64,000 nucleotides of DNA from GWE2-42-39 sp963668595. GTDB lineage: Bacteria > Bacteroidota > Bacteroidia > Bacteroidales > Prolixibacteraceae. The first letter of the stretch is position 1. Each line of letters starts with the position of its first letter. Location: positions 3,038,001-3,102,000 of the forward strand of contig OY764876.1 in NCBI GenBank assembly GCA_963668595.1, in the 5' to 3' direction. The position numbers were made by a program, and so were the translations under genes. Shown one piece after another: positions 8,289 through 16,565 of this stretch. A model generated the notes under the pieces. That model saw only the letters and a program-made list of their open reading frames with translations. It was not told the origin of the DNA and searched no databases.

Positions 8289-10430
8289 ATGAAATTGAAA
8301 AAATTGAATCTGAAAAGCTTTTTGCTGGCCGGACTGCTTACTGGAACAATGTTCTCCGCAGCAAAAGCAGAAGTAATGGACACGCTGAACATTGATGAAG
8401 TAGTTGTTTCTGCTTCACGAATCAACAGCAAACTGAAAAACATTCCGCAGAAAATTGAAATCATTACCAACGAAGACATCAAATCAATTCCTTCGGAAAA
8501 CCTTGCAGAAGTCATTAAACGACTAAGCAACATCGACATTATTCAATATCCTGGATTGTCGGCCACTATCGGAATGCGCGGGTTCTCGCCAAGTGCCCAC
8601 TCGCGTAGTTACACATTAATGCTGATTAACGGCAAACCGGCCGGAACCACCAACATTGCCGCCATCAGCATGAACAATGTAGAGCGAATTGAAATAGTAA
8701 AAGGTCCTTACGCAACACTCTACGGATCAGATGCGATGGGTGGTGTAGTAAACATCATTACACGTCAGGCAACCGATCAGCCTTCAGGAAATGTATCGCT
8801 CGAAACAGGTAGTTTTGGTTACCTGGGACTGTCGGCCTCGGCAAACGGTAAAATTACCAATGGGGTAAACTTTAGCCTTGGGTTTACACGCAAAGAACAA
8901 AAGAAAAACTACCGCATTGGGAAAAACAATTTTCTGGATATTTCAGAAGCCCAGCACATTGTACTCGACAGTGCTTCGTACGGCGACCAAATGGGCAATT
9001 CTACTTACGAAATAAATGCACTGAATGGACGCATTGCGGCCAAACTGAACGACAAATGGCAAGCTGATGCCGAGCTGATTTACACGTTTGCACACGACAT
9101 TCAGTTGCATGGAAACTACTGGGGATCGTACGGACAAAGTAAAAAAGACCTCGACCGACTAAATTTCTACACCAACATTGAACGAAAAACAGACAAAAAT
9201 CATCTGCTTTTCAGTCCATATTATACCAACGAAAAAGACCCGAATTATTCCGACAATAGCTCAAACGGATTCATCAGTTTCGAAAGTGAAATTCAGGAAT
9301 ATGGTTTCCAATTGCAGGATCAACTGAATTTTGGCGATCTGAAAGCAACTGCAGGAATCGATCTGGGCACTTACGATTATCACTCGGATCGTTATTCGGC
9401 CAAAGGAACACCTGATGTACCTTACAAACCAGATAACAAAAACAACAACTTTGCTATTTTCACACAGCTGGCCTACACCATGGGGAAACTGGATGCCAAT
9501 GCCGGAGTTCGCTTCGACCGCTTTGCCTATAAAATTGAAGCCAACGATTTACTGAAATCAGCCGAAGCAGATGAAAAATACAGCACCTTTAATCCTAGTT
9601 TCGGAGTTCAGTATCGCTTACTCGAAAACCTGCGCGTGCACGGTAGTTTCGGAACTGCGTTCTCGGTTCCCGATGCGTATAAAGTAGCTGGTAAATACGA
9701 GGTTTCAGTGTATTTCCCGGATTGGGATTACTGGTGGAAACAATCGTACGTAGGAAATGCTGATTTAAAACCGGAAAAATCGAATACCACCGATCTGGGT
9801 GTAAAATACGCCATCGACAAAGCTTTAAATATCGACCTGACTTATTTTACAACTTCACATTCCGACAAAATCGTTGAATCGACACTCGAATCCGGAGATA
9901 AAACATACATCAACGCCAACAAATCAAACATGAATGGATTGGAAATGAATGCCGCCATTGATTTTGGATTCCTTGCTGACAACCATTTCAAGCTGGAATT
10001 GTATTCCAACTGGACTTTCCTGTTTAATGCTGAAGTTGAAATTGAAAAAGATGGTAAAACCTTGACTCAGGATATGCTCTATGTACGCAAATCAAGCGGA
10101 AATTTCGGGTTAAGTTTCGCCAAAAATAATTTCAGCACCCGCTTGAATGGTCGCTACACCGGAAACCGATTAGAAACTGACAGTTTTAATCAAATCAGAC
10201 CTGCATACAAACCTGAATTCTATTACGCAGAAGGTGGATACGAATCAAAGGATAAAGTAATTGAGCACGAAGGAGCTGTTGTTTTCGACTTCTCGCTGAA
10301 TTACAAGGTGAACCAAAATATTTCAATAGGAACAACTATTTCGAACCTATTGGATGAAAACTATTCAGAAAAAGACGGCTACAATATGCCGGGCAGAATG
10401 GTACTGGGAACCGTTTCGTATTCGTTCTAA
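8289..10430 (+). CDS. btuB: TonB-dependent outer-membrane cobalamin receptor
   Basis: 713 residues with a signal peptide (FLLAGLLTGTMFSAAKA). A TonB-box-like segment (TLNIDEVVVSASR) is followed by a plug domain with GMRGFSPSAHSRSYTLMLING and VERIEIVKGPYATLYGSDAM (about residues 94-155). The rest is a 22-strand-type barrel ending in aromatic SYSF. There is no SusC-type N-terminal extension, so it is a classical BtuB-like receptor. It imports corrinoids across the outer membrane using TonB energy. It is controlled by riboswitch 2 and is followed eleven bases later by the DUF4430 protein, which may be a partner in ligand capture. Confidence 0.9.
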   Translation: MKLKKLNLKSFLLAGLLTGTMFSAAKAEVMDTLNIDEVVVSASRINSKLKNIPQKIEIITNEDIKSIPSENLAEVIKRLSNIDIIQYPGLSATIGMRGFSPSAHSRSYTLMLINGKPAGTTNIAAISMNNVERIEIVKGPYATLYGSDAMGGVVNIITRQATDQPSGNVSLETGSFGYLGLSASANGKITNGVNFSLGFTRKEQKKNYRIGKNNFLDISEAQHIVLDSASYGDQMGNSTYEINALNGRIAAKLNDKWQADAELIYTFAHDIQLHGNYWGSYGQSKKDLDRLNFYTNIERKTDKNHLLFSPYYTNEKDPNYSDNSSNGFISFESEIQEYGFQLQDQLNFGDLKATAGIDLGTYDYHSDRYSAKGTPDVPYKPDNKNNNFAIFTQLAYTMGKLDANAGVRFDRFAYKIEANDLLKSAEADEKYSTFNPSFGVQYRLLENLRVHGSFGTAFSVPDAYKVAGKYEVSVYFPDWDYWWKQSYVGNADLKPEKSNTTDLGVKYAIDKALNIDLTYFTTSHSDKIVESTLESGDKTYINANKSNMNGLEMNAAIDFGFLADNHFKLELYSNWTFLFNAEVEIEKDGKTLTQDMLYVRKSSGNFGLSFAKNNFSTRLNGRYTGNRLETDSFNQIRPAYKPEFYYAEGGYESKDKVIEHEGAVVFDFSLNYKVNQNISIGTTISNLLDENYSEKDGYNMPGRMVLGTVSYSF

Positions 10431-10441
10431 AAAACCAGAAC

Positions 10442-10837
10442 ATGAATAAAGCAATATTACTAATATTCGTTACTTTAGGCTGCCTAAACAGTTTTTCAGC
10501 AAATAAAAGTAAAGAACAACAGGTGATTGTTGAAATCGATTTCGGTGGAAAACAAGACAATCAGCAAATTGCAGTAGCATGGGAAAAAGGAATTACTGCC
10601 CTCGAAGCGCTGCAAAAAGCAGCTGATGTAAAAACTCATCCGGTGGCTCAATACGTTTTTGTAACCACTATCGGATCAGTTGAAGCCAAACGGGGCGACA
10701 TGGCCTGGTATTATCGTATCAACGGACAAACGCCAAAGAAACTGGCAATCAGCCAAACCCTTGCGTCGGGCGACACAATTAGCTGGCGCTATGTAAAAGA
10801 TGTTTGCTCCGGCAAAGTAGATGTCTGTAAAAAATAA
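10442..10837 (+). CDS. DUF4430 protein, transcobalamin C-terminal-like, exported
   Basis: 131 residues with an N-terminal export signal (AILLIFVTLGCLNSFSANK). Cleavage could be by signal peptidase I after FSA or, less typically, at the TLGC cysteine as a lipoprotein. The mature part (VIVEIDFGG, ALEALQKAA, GDMAWYYRINGQTPKKLAIS, DTISWRYV) matches the DUF4430 pattern, the fold of the beta domain of animal transcobalamin and intrinsic factor. It lies between btuB and cobU and is probably under riboswitch 2. An extracytoplasmic corrinoid-binding role beside BtuB is inferred from fold and context. Two cysteines near the C-terminus (VCSGKVDVCKK) could form a disulfide. Confidence 0.75.
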   Translation: MNKAILLIFVTLGCLNSFSANKSKEQQVIVEIDFGGKQDNQQIAVAWEKGITALEALQKAADVKTHPVAQYVFVTTIGSVEAKRGDMAWYYRINGQTPKKLAISQTLASGDTISWRYVKDVCSGKVDVCKK

Positions 10838-10877
10838 ATGATGCCAAATAATGTAACTATAAGATGATTAAGGAATT

Positions 10878-10901
10878 CCGGCAGGGGTGATTTCCTGCCG
10901 G
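10878..10901 (+). terminator. Hairpin after the DUF4430 gene
   Basis: CCGGCAGG and CCTGCCGG pair as an 8-bp stem with a short loop. No run of T follows, so it may be a weak terminator or an mRNA-stabilising hairpin separating btuB-DUF4430 from cobU. Confidence 0.5.
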
Positions 10902-10931
10902 GTTCTGAAATCATTAAAAAATAAAAACCAA

Positions 10932-11450
10932 ATGAGTCGGATTACATTGATTACCGGAGGTGCCCGATCAGGGAAAAGCAGTTTTGCCCAGCAAATGGCC
11001 GAGCAACTTTGTGAAAGACCAATTTATCTGGCTACAGCAAAAATCTGGGATGAAGATTTTGCGTCCCGGGTAAAACGGCATCAGGCCGATCGCGACTCTC
11101 GCTGGACAACCGTTGAAGAAGAAAAATTCTTGTCCAATCACAACTTTGCAGAACAAACGGTCCTGCTCGACTGCATTACACTGTGGCTCACTAATTTCTT
11201 TCACGACAATAATTACAAGGTGGAAGAAACATTACAGGAGGCTAAACTTGAGTGGGCAAAATTCACCCAACAGAACATGGAACTAATTGTAGTAACCAAC
11301 GAATTAGGCATGGGCGTTCATCCGGAAAATGAAATTGCCCGCAAATTTGCCGACCTTCAAGGATGGATGAACCAGCATATTGCACGGCAAGCCAACTCGG
11401 TTTACCTGATGGTATCAGGCATTCCTGTTCAAGTAAAAAGTCGTAAGTAG
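10932..11450 (+). CDS. cobU: Adenosylcobinamide kinase / GDP transferase
   Basis: 172 residues from ATG 10932 (MSRITLITGGARSGKSSFAQ). An in-frame ATG at 10887 lies inside the upstream hairpin and is not credible. The P-loop GGARSGKS, the segment RPIYLATAKIWDEDF, the guanylate-site region RVKRHQADRDSRW and VVTNELGMGVHPENEIAR are all typical. The enzyme phosphorylates adenosylcobinamide and then adds GMP to make AdoCbi-GDP, the acceptor used by CobS. It starts the cytoplasmic nucleotide-loop assembly block. Length equals the usual 170-180. Confidence 0.93.
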   Translation: MSRITLITGGARSGKSSFAQQMAEQLCERPIYLATAKIWDEDFASRVKRHQADRDSRWTTVEEEKFLSNHNFAEQTVLLDCITLWLTNFFHDNNYKVEETLQEAKLEWAKFTQQNMELIVVTNELGMGVHPENEIARKFADLQGWMNQHIARQANSVYLMVSGIPVQVKSRK

Positions 11451-11542
11451 AAAGTCAAAAGAAAAAGAAGACAGTCGCAAAATTTATATGACAATCCGGC
11501 TGCTATCTAAATATCTAATATCTATCGTCTAAAGTCTAATAA

Positions 11543-12547
11543 ATGAACCTGAAAGAACAGCTGCAACACAAAATCGATTTCAAAACCAAACCAACAGGAG
11601 CACTGGGCCGTTTGGAACAAATTGCCCTCCAGTTAGGAATGATTCAGAATACGCTTACTCCCGAGCTTAAAAATCCAAGTCTGATTGTTTTTGCTGCCGA
11701 CCACGGTCTGGCCGACGAAGGAGTGAGCCTCTATCCGAAAGAAGTGACCTGGCAAATGGTGATGAACTTCGTTGGTGGTGGCGCAGCAATCAATGTATTC
11801 TGTAAACAAAATGGTATTTCTATCAAAGTAGTTGATGCCGGCGTTGATTTTGACTTCCCGGCAGGAGTACCTGTCATCAATGCAAAAATTGCACGTGGTT
11901 CGAAAAACATGATGCAACAACCCGCCATGAGCATCGAAGAATGCCAACAGGCACTCGACAAAGGAGCAGAACTGGTACGCGCCGAAGTAGCAAACGGGAG
12001 CAACATTATCGCATTTGGCGAAATGGGAATTGGAAATACCTCTGCCTCATCGCTACTGATGCACCGTTTTATTGGCTTATCCATTGAAGAATGCACCGGA
12101 AAAGGAACTGGCATGGTGGCTGAAAAACTGGATCACAAAACGCGAATACTGAAAACCGTTTCTGAAAAATATAACCCGCAAACACCTCTCGAAACGCTGG
12201 CTACTTTCGGCGGACTGGAAATCGCCATGATGACCGGAGCCATTCTTGAAGCCCGCAAACAAAACATGGTTATTTTGGTAGATGGATTCATTGCCACTGC
12301 GGCAACACTCACCGCCTCGCAAATCGACAAAACCATCACCGATAATTGCATCTTTTGCCACACGTCGGAAGAACGCGGACACCGCCTTGCACTCGATCAT
12401 TTGAATGCCAAACCACTGTTGGATTTGGGAATGCGTCTTGGCGAAGGCACTGGTGCTGCTGTTGCATATCCTATCGTTCAGTCGGCTGCTGCTTTCTTAA
12501 ATGAAATGGCTAGCTTTGAAGATGCCGGAGTGTCAAACAAAGAATAA
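11543..12547 (+). CDS. cobT: Nicotinate-nucleotide:base phosphoribosyltransferase, first copy
   Basis: 334 residues. Visible motifs are KPTGALGRLE near the N-terminus, VFAADHGLADEGVSLYPKEV (about 50-69), GEMGIGNTSASSLL (about 154-167), ILVDGFIATAA and GMRLGEGTGAAVA near the C-terminus. CobT activates the lower-ligand base, classically dimethylbenzimidazole, to an alpha-ribazole phosphate. A second cobT is encoded at 13909, separated by cobS and cobC. This copy ends ...EMASFEDAGVSNKE, retaining the glutamate-bearing C-terminal segment. The 93-base gap before it is a low-complexity spacer rich in CTAAAT/CTAATA words. Confidence 0.92.
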   Translation: MNLKEQLQHKIDFKTKPTGALGRLEQIALQLGMIQNTLTPELKNPSLIVFAADHGLADEGVSLYPKEVTWQMVMNFVGGGAAINVFCKQNGISIKVVDAGVDFDFPAGVPVINAKIARGSKNMMQQPAMSIEECQQALDKGAELVRAEVANGSNIIAFGEMGIGNTSASSLLMHRFIGLSIEECTGKGTGMVAEKLDHKTRILKTVSEKYNPQTPLETLATFGGLEIAMMTGAILEARKQNMVILVDGFIATAATLTASQIDKTITDNCIFCHTSEERGHRLALDHLNAKPLLDLGMRLGEGTGAAVAYPIVQSAAAFLNEMASFEDAGVSNKE

Positions 12548-12552
12548 AAAAC

Positions 12553-12594
12553 GTTCCGGGTTGCGAGTTTAACACGTAACCCGCAACCCGGAAC
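12553..12594. terminator. Strong hairpin after the first cobT
   Basis: GTTCCGGGTTGCG (12553-12565) pairs perfectly with CGCAACCCGGAAC (12582-12594), a 13-bp stem. There is no T tract on the plus strand. It may attenuate or stabilise the message between cobT and cobS, or be a dispersed palindromic repeat. Confidence 0.5.
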
Positions 12595-12611
12595 TTGCAA
12601 CAATAAAAACC

Positions 12612-13364
12612 ATGCGCAAACAACTGCAACTATTCCTCACAGCCATCATGTTCTACACCCGCATTCCGGTCCCGGTTCGGTTGGAGTATTCTGATGAGCT
12701 GTTAAACCGCTCAACCCGCTATTTCCCATTTATTGGATTGCTAGTTGGTGGTTTAGGAGCTGCAGTGTTTTATGCATTGCAACTGATTTTTCCTGTTTCG
12801 CTAGCCGTATTTTTAAGTATAATGTTCACCATCTTGCTCACCGGAGCATTCCACGAAGATGGCTTTGCCGACTTTTGCGATGGCATGGGTGGCGGCTACA
12901 CCCGCGAGAAAATTCTCACCATCATGAAAGACAGTCGCATCGGGACCTACGGAAGCATCGGATTGGTGGGTATGCTGGGAAGCAAATTTCTGGCATTGCA
13001 GTCACTACCTGCGCTAATCATCCCGTTTGCCCTGCTTAGCGGGCACGCATTCAGTCGCCTGATGCCGGTACTTATTATTTTCTCATCGCAATACGCACGA
13101 GAAGACGCTCTCAGCAAAAGCAAACCAATAGGCAAACGCGGCAAATTTTCCGATCTGCTTCTTGCTTCCTTGTTTGCACTGTTGCCGCTTTGGTTTTTCC
13201 CCTGGCAAATCACAGCAATTGTTGTCCCGGCAGGTATTCTGCTCACATTTTTCTTCAAAATTTATATTGAAAGAAAATTGGGCGGCTACACCGGCGATTG
13301 TTTGGGAGCATTACAGCAAATGGCAGAACTGTTGTTTTATTTTGTATTACTTTCCTTTTCATGA
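12612..13364 (+). CDS. cobS: Cobalamin-5'-phosphate synthase
   Basis: 250 residues with about six hydrophobic helices. It opens with the typical LFLTAIMFYTRIPVP. The catalytic acidic motif is HEDGFADFCDGMGGGYT (about 78-94), followed by MKDSRIGTYGSIGL. It joins AdoCbi-GDP with alpha-ribazole phosphate in the inner membrane, the last step of nucleotide-loop assembly. Its stop overlaps the next start by four bases (ATGA), so cobC is translationally coupled. Confidence 0.93.
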   Translation: MRKQLQLFLTAIMFYTRIPVPVRLEYSDELLNRSTRYFPFIGLLVGGLGAAVFYALQLIFPVSLAVFLSIMFTILLTGAFHEDGFADFCDGMGGGYTREKILTIMKDSRIGTYGSIGLVGMLGSKFLALQSLPALIIPFALLSGHAFSRLMPVLIIFSSQYAREDALSKSKPIGKRGKFSDLLLASLFALLPLWFFPWQITAIVVPAGILLTFFFKIYIERKLGGYTGDCLGALQQMAELLFYFVLLSFS

Positions 13365-13897
13365 ACCTCTGGTGTCTGCGACATACCACAGTAGCTGTTG
13401 AGCCGGGCACTTGCTACGGACAAACCGATGTGCCGCTTGCCGACAGCTATCGCGATGAACTGCAAATCATCCGGACACAAATCGAGTCACAACAATTCGA
13501 TCGAATTTATTGCAGTCCGCTCATCCGTTGCCGCCAATTGGCTAAAGACCTGTTCCCCGAACAAACTATTTCGTTTGACGACCGCTTGATGGAACTCAAC
13601 TTCGGGCAATGGGAAATGAAAAACTGGGACTGGATCAGCTCTCAACCTGATTCCCAATCATGGTTCAACGATTACGTGCATTTTCGTTGTCCCGGTGGCG
13701 AATCTTTTACCGATCAGATTCAACGGGTACAATCATTCATGGAAGAAATTCAGCAACAATCTGAAAATAATATTTTAGTAGTTACACACGGCGGAGTAAT
13801 CCGCTCACTTCACTGCCTGATCGATTCGGTTCAGCCCCAGAAAGCCTTTTCTTTTTCAGTAGAATACGGGCAATTGGTGCAGTTTCCACAAACATAA
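13361..13897 (+). CDS. cobC: Alpha-ribazole phosphatase, histidine phosphatase family
   Basis: 178 residues from ATG 13361, which overlaps the cobS stop. The nucleophilic histidine is in LWCLRHTTVAVEPGTCYG, and the second catalytic region is LVVTHGGVIRSLHCL. CYGQTDVPL is typical of the CobC branch. The enzyme removes the phosphate from adenosylcobalamin phosphate or alpha-ribazole phosphate. It lies between cobS and the second cobT with only eleven bases to the latter. A longer frame from 13298 runs through cobS and is rejected. Confidence 0.88.
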   Translation: MNLWCLRHTTVAVEPGTCYGQTDVPLADSYRDELQIIRTQIESQQFDRIYCSPLIRCRQLAKDLFPEQTISFDDRLMELNFGQWEMKNWDWISSQPDSQSWFNDYVHFRCPGGESFTDQIQRVQSFMEEIQQQSENNILVVTHGGVIRSLHCLIDSVQPQKAFSFSVEYGQLVQFPQT

Positions 13898-13908
13898 TAC
13901 GCTTATTC

Positions 13909-15000
13909 ATGAAGCAACGAACATTCGAAAACGAGTATTTTATTCCTGAACTGAATCAGGAACTAATTTCCACCATTCAGCATAAACTCGACAACAAAGC
14001 CAAACCGGTTGGCTCGCTTGGACAACTGGAACAACTGGCCTTGCAAGTGGCACTTATTCAGAATACCACCACTCCTGAGTTGAAGAAACCGGTTATGCTC
14101 ACCGTTGCAGCCGACCACGGCATTACAGCCGAAGGAGTAAGTCCTTGCCCTGTAGAAATTACCTGGCAGCAGGTACTTAATTTTTTGCACGGAGGAGGCG
14201 GAATAGGCCTCTTTTCGCGTGTTTACGAAATGGATTTGCATATCGTGGATGCAGGGGTAAATTTCAAATTCCCGTCTCACCCAAAACTGATTGATGCCAA
14301 AGTGGCGATGGGAAGCGAAAATTTTCGCCACCAACCGGCCATGAGCTTGGAAGATTGCATGAAAGCTTTTGAAAACGGACGGCAAATTGTTCGACGTTTT
14401 GCCACCGAAGGAACCAATGTGATTGGTTTTGGCGAAATGGGCATTGGCAACACTTCGCCAGCCTCGGCCCTCATGTCAATCATTTGCGAGCTGCCCGTTG
14501 CAAGCTGTGTCGGCCCAGGCGCCGGACTCAACGCCGAAGGCGTACAGCACAAAGCCCGTGTCATTGAAGAAGCGATTCGCAAACACGGCATTTCCGATTC
14601 ACCATTCGAAAATCTGGCTCGTTTTGGAGGCTACGAAATTGCCACCATTGCGGGAGGAATGCTTGAAGCTGCCAGTCAACGTATGGTTGTTCTGGTTGAC
14701 GGATTTATTACCACCGCCGCCTATTTGGTTGCGCAATCAATTCATCCGCGGGTAACCGACTATTGCATCTTCTCGCACGAATCCGACGAACAGGGGCATC
14801 GCAAAATGTTGCAGCATGTCAATGCATCGGCCGTGTTAAAACTGGGACTCCGCCTCGGAGAAGGAACCGGCGCTGCGCTGGCCTATTCCATTCTGAAAGG
14901 AGCTGTAGCGGTAATTTCGGAAATGACTTCGTTCGACGAAGCGCAAGTTTTCAACACAAGTCATATTCGGTTTGAAGAAAAAGTATTGACTAGCGAGTAA
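13909..15000 (+). CDS. cobT: Nicotinate-nucleotide:base phosphoribosyltransferase, second copy
   Basis: 363 residues. It has the same motifs as the first copy: KPVGSLGQLEQ, VAADHGITAEGVSPCPVEI, GEMGIGNTSPASAL, VLVDGFITTAA and GLRLGEGTGAALA. It differs in many positions and is longer at both ends, with about 18 extra N-terminal residues. The base-binding part differs (LHGGGGIGLFSRVYEMD against VGGGAAINVFCKQNGIS). Both copies look catalytically intact. They may form a heterodimer or serve different lower-ligand bases, as known for the ArsA/ArsB CobT pair that handles phenolic ligands. The duplication is seen; the substrate split is inferred. Confidence 0.9.
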   Translation: MKQRTFENEYFIPELNQELISTIQHKLDNKAKPVGSLGQLEQLALQVALIQNTTTPELKKPVMLTVAADHGITAEGVSPCPVEITWQQVLNFLHGGGGIGLFSRVYEMDLHIVDAGVNFKFPSHPKLIDAKVAMGSENFRHQPAMSLEDCMKAFENGRQIVRRFATEGTNVIGFGEMGIGNTSPASALMSIICELPVASCVGPGAGLNAEGVQHKARVIEEAIRKHGISDSPFENLARFGGYEIATIAGGMLEAASQRMVVLVDGFITTAAYLVAQSIHPRVTDYCIFSHESDEQGHRKMLQHVNASAVLKLGLRLGEGTGAALAYSILKGAVAVISEMTSFDEAQVFNTSHIRFEEKVLTSE

Positions 15001-15089
15001 CGAGTCATGCGTCGGAAGAATGAAAATTCAATACTCACTACTCATATCTCACTACTCTCTGCTATTTTTGAAATTTGAAAAAAGAAACG

Positions 15090-16565
15090 ATGAATAAACT
15101 TAAACCGGTCATGTTTGTGGGCACCGGCTCCGATGTAGGCAAATCGGTGATTAACGCAGCCTTTTGCCGCATCTTTTTACAGGATGGGCACTCGCCTGCC
15201 CCTTTTAAAGCGCAAAACATGTCGCTGAATAGCTATGCCAGCGCCGAAGGGCTGGAACTTGGCCGGGCGCAAGCCGTTCAGGCTGAAGCCTGCGGCATTC
15301 CCTGCCTCAGTGCCATGAACCCTATTTTGCTAAAACCAACCAGTCATCAGAATGCACAAGTGGTTCTGAACGGGAAACCGATGGGCAACCAATCTGCCCG
15401 CGAATATTTCATGCACACCGACCGCGAATTTCTTTTCAGCGAGGCCATGAAAGCCTGGCACTCACTCAACGAAAAATACAATCCCATGGTGATGGAAGGT
15501 GCAGGAAGCATTTCCGAAGTCAACCTCTGGGACAAAGATATTACCAACATGCGCGTTGCTGTGGAAACTGATGCCGCAGTAATCCTGGTCGCCGACATTG
15601 ACCGGGGTGGCGTATTCGGCAGTGTCTATGGAACCATTCAACTTTTGCCCGAACACGAGCGCAAACTGGTAAAAGGGATTCTGATCAATAAATTTCGCGG
15701 CGACATCAGTCTTTTTGAGGAAGGCCGAAAAATACTGGAGCAACTCACCGGCATTCCCGTGCTGGGAGTGGTTCCCTATTTCAACGATATTCATATTGAA
15801 CAAGAAGACAGCGTGGTGATTGACTACAAACACGGTAGTAGCCAGAACGGTCAATTGAATGTGGCAGTGGTGCTATTACGTCACATGTCAAATTTCACCG
15901 ATTTCAATGTTCTGGAACAAATGCCCGGAGTAAACCTGTACTACACCGCTCATCCCGATGAACTGGCCAAAGCAGACATCGTGCTGGTTCCCGGATCGAA
16001 AAATACCATTGCCGACCTGATGCACCTTCGCGAGCGTGGGTTGGCGCAAGCCATCGTGCAAGCACACCGCAACGGGAAAGCAGTTTACGGAATTTGCGGC
16101 GGCTACCAGATTCTGGGCCTCGAAATCCGCGACCCACACCACGTTGAAGGCGAAGTGGAACAAATGCCTGGACTGGGTCTTCTTCCCGTAATAACCACCC
16201 TGACAGAAGAGAAACATACTGTACAAACCCAATTTCATTTTTCTTCTTCCGAAGAAATTTGCAAGGGCTACGAAATACACATGGGACAAACCGAATTACA
16301 GGCAGGGCAAGCACTTTGCACCCTCGCCGACGGCACTCCCGAAGGCTGTTTTGTTTCGCCCAAATTGTGGGGAAGCTACATTCATGGCATCCTTGATAAT
16401 TCCGCCGTACTCACCGAAATAATGCAAGCCAATGGTGCATCGGACGATCGTCTTTCGTTCGACTACGCAGCATTCAAGGAGGAGCAGTACAACAAGTTGG
16501 CAGATCATGTGCGGCAACACGTTGACATGGATTACTTGTATTCTGTTTTAAAAGAAGAAGCATGA
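15090..16565 (+). CDS. cobQ: Cobyric acid synthase, glutamine-dependent
   Basis: 491 residues from ATG 15090; a TTG five codons upstream is less likely. The N-terminal ATPase part shows PVMFVGTGSDVGKSVINAAF (about 5-24) and PAPFKAQNMSLNSY. The C-terminal glutaminase part shows YGICGGYQILG with the active-site cysteine and SYIHGILDN with the histidine. The enzyme amidates four side chains of adenosylcobyrinic acid a,c-diamide. Its presence means the cell can do more than salvage cobinamide. The next start overlaps its stop (ATGA), coupling it with the aminotransferase-like gene. The product is called CbiP in the anaerobic-pathway nomenclature. Confidence 0.93.
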   Translation: MNKLKPVMFVGTGSDVGKSVINAAFCRIFLQDGHSPAPFKAQNMSLNSYASAEGLELGRAQAVQAEACGIPCLSAMNPILLKPTSHQNAQVVLNGKPMGNQSAREYFMHTDREFLFSEAMKAWHSLNEKYNPMVMEGAGSISEVNLWDKDITNMRVAVETDAAVILVADIDRGGVFGSVYGTIQLLPEHERKLVKGILINKFRGDISLFEEGRKILEQLTGIPVLGVVPYFNDIHIEQEDSVVIDYKHGSSQNGQLNVAVVLLRHMSNFTDFNVLEQMPGVNLYYTAHPDELAKADIVLVPGSKNTIADLMHLRERGLAQAIVQAHRNGKAVYGICGGYQILGLEIRDPHHVEGEVEQMPGLGLLPVITTLTEEKHTVQTQFHFSSSEEICKGYEIHMGQTELQAGQALCTLADGTPEGCFVSPKLWGSYIHGILDNSAVLTEIMQANGASDDRLSFDYAAFKEEQYNKLADHVRQHVDMDYLYSVLKEEA

